Origin: Aphodousia sp048520025
GTDB lineage: Bacteria; Pseudomonadota; Gammaproteobacteria; Burkholderiales; Burkholderiaceae_F
Direction of reading: 5' to 3'
Assembly: GCA_048520025.1 (NCBI GenBank)
Contig: DBFZTP010000017.1
Location: 1 to 18,549, forward strand
DNA length: 18,549 bases
This document shows positions 15,522 to 18,549 of this stretch, in pieces. The notes below the pieces were generated by a model, which was given only the letters and a program-made list of their open reading frames with translations, was not told the DNA's origin and ran no database searches. Every line of letters begins with the position of its first letter. The first letter of the stretch is position 1. The position numbers and the translations under genes were made by a program.

Positions 15522-15616
15522 TTGAATTTCTCCTAAAAATGAGGACATGGGAAAAGTGAGCGCTTTCCCAGAAAGTAATGTCGATATTTTGACGACACGC
15601 AAAAGAGAATTCATTG

Positions 15617-15637
15617 AACCTTGGTACGAGGTTTTTT
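15617..15637 (+). terminator. terminator-like stem in the pepT/carrier intergenic region
   Basis: AACCTTG (15617-15623) can pair with CGAGGTT (15627-15633) including one T-G pair, with a 3-base loop and a T-run after it. No plus-strand gene ends here. It would therefore act as an attenuator in a long leader of the second carrier, or it is fortuitous. Confidence 0.3.
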
Positions 15638-15677
15638 GTAACTGAAAGAAAGACAATAGCAAGGTCTTGTTGGTAAC

Positions 15678-15693
15678 TCGGTCAGTTGACCGA
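15678..15693. promoter_or_regulatory. 16-bp inverted repeat, possible operator between pepT and the carrier
   Basis: TCGGTCA and TGACCGA are perfect 7-base arms around GT. The site is 80 bases upstream of the second carrier's ATG and 157 bases from the pepT start. Symmetry and length suit a dimeric regulator. The rest of the 251-base gap has an AT-rich 5-base repeat (TGTCG/CGACA at 15579-15597) and a GGGAAA/TTTCCC stem at 15549-15569 in the pepT leader. Confidence 0.4.
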
Positions 15694-15772
15694 CGCTAAT
15701 AGGTTGAATCTCTCTTTTTAATGAGATGTCTCTCGTTAAATCTTGTGTTAGTAGAAAAAAGGATTTCTGCAA

Positions 15773-17167
15773 ATGACCGGTGTCATTATTTCTTTACTTG
15801 TCACGATCTTCGTCGTGAAAACACTTTTGAAGAAGTTAAAGCCCCAATTTGTGCTTCTCTTCGGCGGTTTGTTGCTTTTGACGGCTGCTATTTTCATGGA
15901 CTTGGCCGGTTTGTTGCCGGGTGGCGTGCAACTTTTGCCAAAGGGCGTTAAGAGCACGGGTTTTGTCGGCTTTGACTTGATGAAGACCATTACCTCCACG
16001 ATGTCTTCTCGTACCGCCGGTATCGGTCTTTTGATCATGTCGGCTGCGGGCTACAGTAAGTACATGTCCATGATTGGTGCTTCGACCGTTATGGCCGACT
16101 ACCTCTGCCGTCCGTTGCGTGTCTTTAAGTCTCCGTACGTGGTGTTGGCTTTGGCTTACGTTGTGGGTGCATTTGCTGACTTGTTCATTCCGTCGGCTTC
16201 GGGCTTGGCCATGCTTTTGATGGTGACGATTTTCCCGATTCTCGTGCGTTTGGGTGCCTCTCGCTTGTCTGCTGCTGCCGTGATTGCCACGGTGAGCTGC
16301 TTGGACATGGGTCCGACTTCCGGTGCCGCCAACTACGCTGCTCAATGCGCTGGCATGGACACGATGACCTACTTCATCGAATACCAAATCCCGGTCGGTA
16401 TCGTGGTGACGGTAACGGTGGCTTTGTTGCACTACTTCACGCAAAAGTACTATGACGCCAAGGACGGTGACCGTGCTTTTAAGGCCGGTATCGAAGAAGG
16501 CTCTGAAATGAAGGACGAATTGGAAATCAAGTGTCCGAAGTTCTACGCCTTGTTGCCGATGATCCCGTTGTTGCTCTTGATCGTTTTCAATAAGTTTGTC
16601 ATCTCCAGCATCACGTTGGATGTGCCGACCGCTATGTTCATCTCCTTCACGATCGCTTTGGTGTGTGAATTGTTCCGTCACCCGGCTAAGGAAGTGTTGA
16701 ATTCTGCTATGGAATTCTTCAACATGATGGGTAAGCAATTCGCTACCGTGATCACCTTGATCGTTGCCGGTGAAATCTTCGCTAAGGGCTTGATGGCCAC
16801 GGGTACGGTTGACTATTTGATTACGACCACGCAATCCTTGGGCCTTCCCGCTTACGCCATCATGATCGTGATGACGGCCTTCATCTCCATCGCTACGGTG
16901 GTGATGGGCTCGGGTAACGCTCCCTTCTTTGCCTTTGCTCCGTTGGTGCCTGACTTTGCCACGCAGTTCGGTGTCTCTACGACCCTTTTGATGGTGCCGA
17001 TGCAATTGGCTACCGGTATCGCTCGTCCGATGTCTCCGATTGTGGCCGTGGTGGTGGCTGTGGCCGGTTGCTCGAACATTTCTCCGTTTGAAATCGTTCG
17101 CCGTACGGCCATCCCGATGATGGGCGGTTTGTTGGCCACGATCATTTCGACGATCATCTTTAACTAA
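15773..17167 (+). CDS. second DcuC-family C4-dicarboxylate transporter
   Basis: An inner-membrane carrier of 464 residues with about a dozen hydrophobic segments and a charged central loop (KYYDAKDGDRAFKAG through DELEIKCPK). It is a paralogue of the carrier at the other end of the window, sharing LLPKG, GFDLM, IPSASGLAMLLMV, SGAANYAAQ, VMGSGNAPFFAFAPLVPDFA and RPMSPIVAVVVAVAG in the same order. The loop and the termini differ, so it is not a recent duplication. Codon use is strongly biased (TTG, GCT, CGT, GGT), pointing to high expression. AAAGGA lies 9 bases before the ATG. Divergence from pepT fits, without proving, a role in handling dicarboxylates or acidic amino acids released from peptides. 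Confidence 0.88.
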   Translation: MTGVIISLLVTIFVVKTLLKKLKPQFVLLFGGLLLLTAAIFMDLAGLLPGGVQLLPKGVKSTGFVGFDLMKTITSTMSSRTAGIGLLIMSAAGYSKYMSMIGASTVMADYLCRPLRVFKSPYVVLALAYVVGAFADLFIPSASGLAMLLMVTIFPILVRLGASRLSAAAVIATVSCLDMGPTSGAANYAAQCAGMDTMTYFIEYQIPVGIVVTVTVALLHYFTQKYYDAKDGDRAFKAGIEEGSEMKDELEIKCPKFYALLPMIPLLLLIVFNKFVISSITLDVPTAMFISFTIALVCELFRHPAKEVLNSAMEFFNMMGKQFATVITLIVAGEIFAKGLMATGTVDYLITTTQSLGLPAYAIMIVMTAFISIATVVMGSGNAPFFAFAPLVPDFATQFGVSTTLLMVPMQLATGIARPMSPIVAVVVAVAGCSNISPFEIVRRTAIPMMGGLLATIISTIIFN

Positions 17168-17211
17168 GATGCTTTAATCGAAAAGAAAACTATCTGATTA
17201 GATAACAAGGG

Positions 17212-17240
17212 ATGCCGCAGAAATGCGGCATTTCTTGTTT
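17212..17240 (+). terminator. rho-independent terminator of the second carrier gene
   Basis: ATGCCGCA (17212-17219) pairs with TGCGGCAT (17224-17231) across a GAAA loop, followed by a T-rich tail. It separates the carrier from the fic operator 20 bases further on. Confidence 0.8.
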
Positions 17241-17260
17241 CTGGGATTTGATTTTTGTGA

Positions 17261-17337
17261 GAATCGTCCAGTTCTTTCTAAGTATCGTCCAAAATGGGGT
17301 ATGATTTGGACGATACTTTTGAAATGTTGGACGATTC
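17261..17337 (+). promoter_or_regulatory. four-box symmetric operator and promoter of fic
   Basis: Four copies of an ATCGTCC core occur: 17263-17269 and 17284-17290 forward, 17308-17314 and 17329-17335 inverted. Outer arms GAATCGTCCA/TGGACGATTC and inner arms AGTATCGTCCAAA/TTTGGACGATACT share one dyad axis at 17299. Core-to-core spacing is 21, 24 and 21 bases, about two turns each. A TATGAT -10 box (17300-17305) sits in the centre, so occupied boxes would cover the promoter and its start site. The -35 is poor. The ATG of fic follows 15 bases after the last box. Binding by the Fic protein's own winged helix is an inference. Confidence 0.75.
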
Positions 17338-17351
17338 CCAAAGAGGAAAAC

Positions 17352-18425
17352 ATGAGAAATTTTGACTACACGAAATTGGGTGAAAAATTATGGGATGGCG
17401 AAATTGTGTCCTATATTGCCCAAATTCACGAGTGCAAAGGCAGACAAGAATTGTTTACGCGACAAAAGCCCGTGGAATTAGATCGTTTAATCAAAATCGC
17501 TCGTATACAGAGTACAACGGCGTCAAATAAGATTGAGGGCATTGTCACAACCGATACGCGTATTAAACAACTCATCAACGAGACAACAACCCCTAAAACT
17601 CGAGATGAGCGTGAAATCATTGGTTATCGAGATGTGCTCAATACTATTCATGAAAGCCATGATTTTATTCCCGTTCAATCAAACGTCATTTTGCAATTGC
17701 ATCGTGATTTATTAAAACATGCGGGGATGTCTTACGGTGGTCACTTCAAAAACGTTCAAAATTACATCAATGAGACGGCCGCAGACGGAACGATGGTAAC
17801 GAGATTTGTTCCATTGACTCCCTCTGAAACGCAACCCGCTATTGAGGCGATTTGTGAAAGTTATCAAAAGACTTTATCCATGGGAGTTGTTGATCCTTTG
17901 ATTCTGATCCCCACTTTTATCAGTGATTTTCTCTGTATCCATCCATTTAATGATGGCAATGGCAGAATGAGTCGATTGCTGACGTTACTGCTTCTTTATC
18001 AAAATGGTTACGAGGTGGGGAAATACATCAGCATTGAGAAACAGATCGAGAAAACAAAGGATGTTTACTACGATGTATTAATGCGAATTGATCATGGGTG
18101 GCATGAAGCCAAAAATGATCCCACTCCGTTTATCAAGTATCTACTTCAGATTGTTCTATCTTGCTATCGAGAGTTTGAAGAAAGAGTTGGCTTGGTGTCG
18201 GGGCGCACTCACAGCACTGTCTATGATGTTGTGAGGGGCTTCGTTATGGATAGAGTCGGAAAGTTCACCGGAGCGGAGGTTGTTGCTGCCTGTCCATCAG
18301 GGGGTCGATCTTCTGTTTTGAGTGCTCTTAACCGTTTAGTAAAAGAAGGTTTGATAACGAAAATGGGGTCGGGAAGATCAACGTTTTATGTTCGATCTGA
18401 GTTACTAAATAAGATGGATTTGTAG
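17352..18425 (+). CDS. Fic family AMP-transferase with inhibitory helix and winged helix
   Basis: 357 residues. The Fic core carries the complete motif HPFNDGNGRMSR (197-208), with catalytic His197 and the phosphate-binding loop, so AMPylation (or other NMP transfer) of a target protein is expected. The N-terminal segment contains SNKIEG (58-63), matching the (S/T)xxxE(G/N) inhibitory motif. Glu62 should hold the active site closed, making this a class II, self-inhibited Fic. Residues 285-350 form a winged-helix DNA-binding domain (FTGAEVVAACPSGGRSSVLSALNRLVKEGLI, then the wing GSGRSTFYV). The frame is open from 17223, but ATG 17352 has GAGG 5 bases upstream and starts at conserved sequence. 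Higher A/T and different codons from the carrier gene suggest acquisition by transfer. Target is unknown. Confidence 0.92.
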   Translation: MRNFDYTKLGEKLWDGEIVSYIAQIHECKGRQELFTRQKPVELDRLIKIARIQSTTASNKIEGIVTTDTRIKQLINETTTPKTRDEREIIGYRDVLNTIHESHDFIPVQSNVILQLHRDLLKHAGMSYGGHFKNVQNYINETAADGTMVTRFVPLTPSETQPAIEAICESYQKTLSMGVVDPLILIPTFISDFLCIHPFNDGNGRMSRLLTLLLLYQNGYEVGKYISIEKQIEKTKDVYYDVLMRIDHGWHEAKNDPTPFIKYLLQIVLSCYREFEERVGLVSGRTHSTVYDVVRGFVMDRVGKFTGAEVVAACPSGGRSSVLSALNRLVKEGLITKMGSGRSTFYVRSELLNKMDL

Positions 18426-18483
18426 AAAAGTGAGTCATCAAATTTCGTGTTAACCAATTTGCTCAGTCATCCAATCTTTGATA

Positions 18484-18537
18484 ATCGTCCAACTCTTTAA
18501 AGTATCGTCCAAAATGACCTCTAACTTGGACGATACT
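18484..18537 (+). promoter_or_regulatory. second copy of the fic operator at the window edge
   Basis: Boxes with the ATCGTCC core lie at 18484-18490 and 18504-18510, with an inverted copy at 18528-18534. Inner arms AGTATCGTCCAA/TTGGACGATACT are identical to those before fic and keep the 24-base spacing; the outer spacing is 20, not 21. TCTAAC occupies the place of the -10 box. A fourth box is not seen at the expected place before the window ends at 18549. It probably controls a gene beyond the window, or works with the first copy by looping. 18426-18483 shows no terminator or ORF. Confidence 0.65.
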
Positions 18538-18549
18538 TACCTTTCATTC

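Noticed and set aside
15836..17005. 389-codon minus-strand frame opposite the second DcuC gene
   Set aside because: Composition (His, Arg, Gln, Asp) is the shadow of a membrane protein read backwards; the plus frame is a clear transporter.
1..18549. CRISPR array, insertion sequence, tRNA or rRNA
   Set aside because: No regularly spaced repeats, no transposase frame with terminal repeats, and no tRNA cloverleaf or rRNA segment was recognised on either strand by eye.

Overview
The window looks like chromosome of a host-associated, asaccharolytic betaproteobacterium, probably Burkholderiales close to Sutterella/Parasutterella. This rests on the gene mix: two DcuC-type C4-dicarboxylate carriers, many cytoplasmic peptidases, a type V autotransporter, a TtrS/TtrR-like two-component pair and a short HPF. 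It also rests on moderate base composition with strong GGT/CGT/GCT codon preference. The taxonomic guess is inference; no rRNA or tRNA is present to fix it.

Layout. 1-376 holds no large gene. It contains a run of small hairpins, two closed by GAAA loops, ending in a possible 21-residue ORF with an ideal Shine-Dalgarno. 377-2560 (minus) is a DcuC-family carrier followed by an alpha/beta hydrolase, separated by a terminator-like hairpin. 2561-5529 (plus) is an autotransporter whose promoter carries eight G's between the -35 and -10 boxes. 5656-7243 (minus) is an M20D amidohydrolase and a short ribosome hibernation factor, each with its own terminator. 7244-8570 is a long, structured leader and an unrecognised, probably highly expressed protein with an Arg/Gly-rich repeat N-terminus and an acidic tail. 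8652-10382 (plus) is an M61 aminopeptidase with a PDZ domain. 10480-14146 (minus) is an M20 carboxypeptidase-like enzyme behind a TtrS/TtrR-like sensor-regulator pair. 14271-15521 (minus) is peptidase T, divergent from a second DcuC-family carrier (15773-17167, plus). 17352-18425 (plus) is a Fic protein with an N-terminal inhibitory motif and a C-terminal winged helix. It sits behind a four-box symmetric operator, and a second copy of that operator lies at the window edge.

How the genes fit together. Four peptidases or amidohydrolases and two dicarboxylate carriers suggest a peptide- and dicarboxylate-based metabolism. Most transcription units are cleanly separated by hairpin terminators, several in convergent pairs. 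The strongest leads are regulatory: (1) the G8 tract in the autotransporter promoter spacer, matching the layout of known phase-variable promoters; (2) the symmetric ATCGTCC operator around the fic promoter and its second copy; (3) the Arg/Gly-rich, acidic-tailed protein with its folded leader; (4) the hairpin-rich region at the left end with a possible tiny ORF. All are read from sequence only and need the tests listed.
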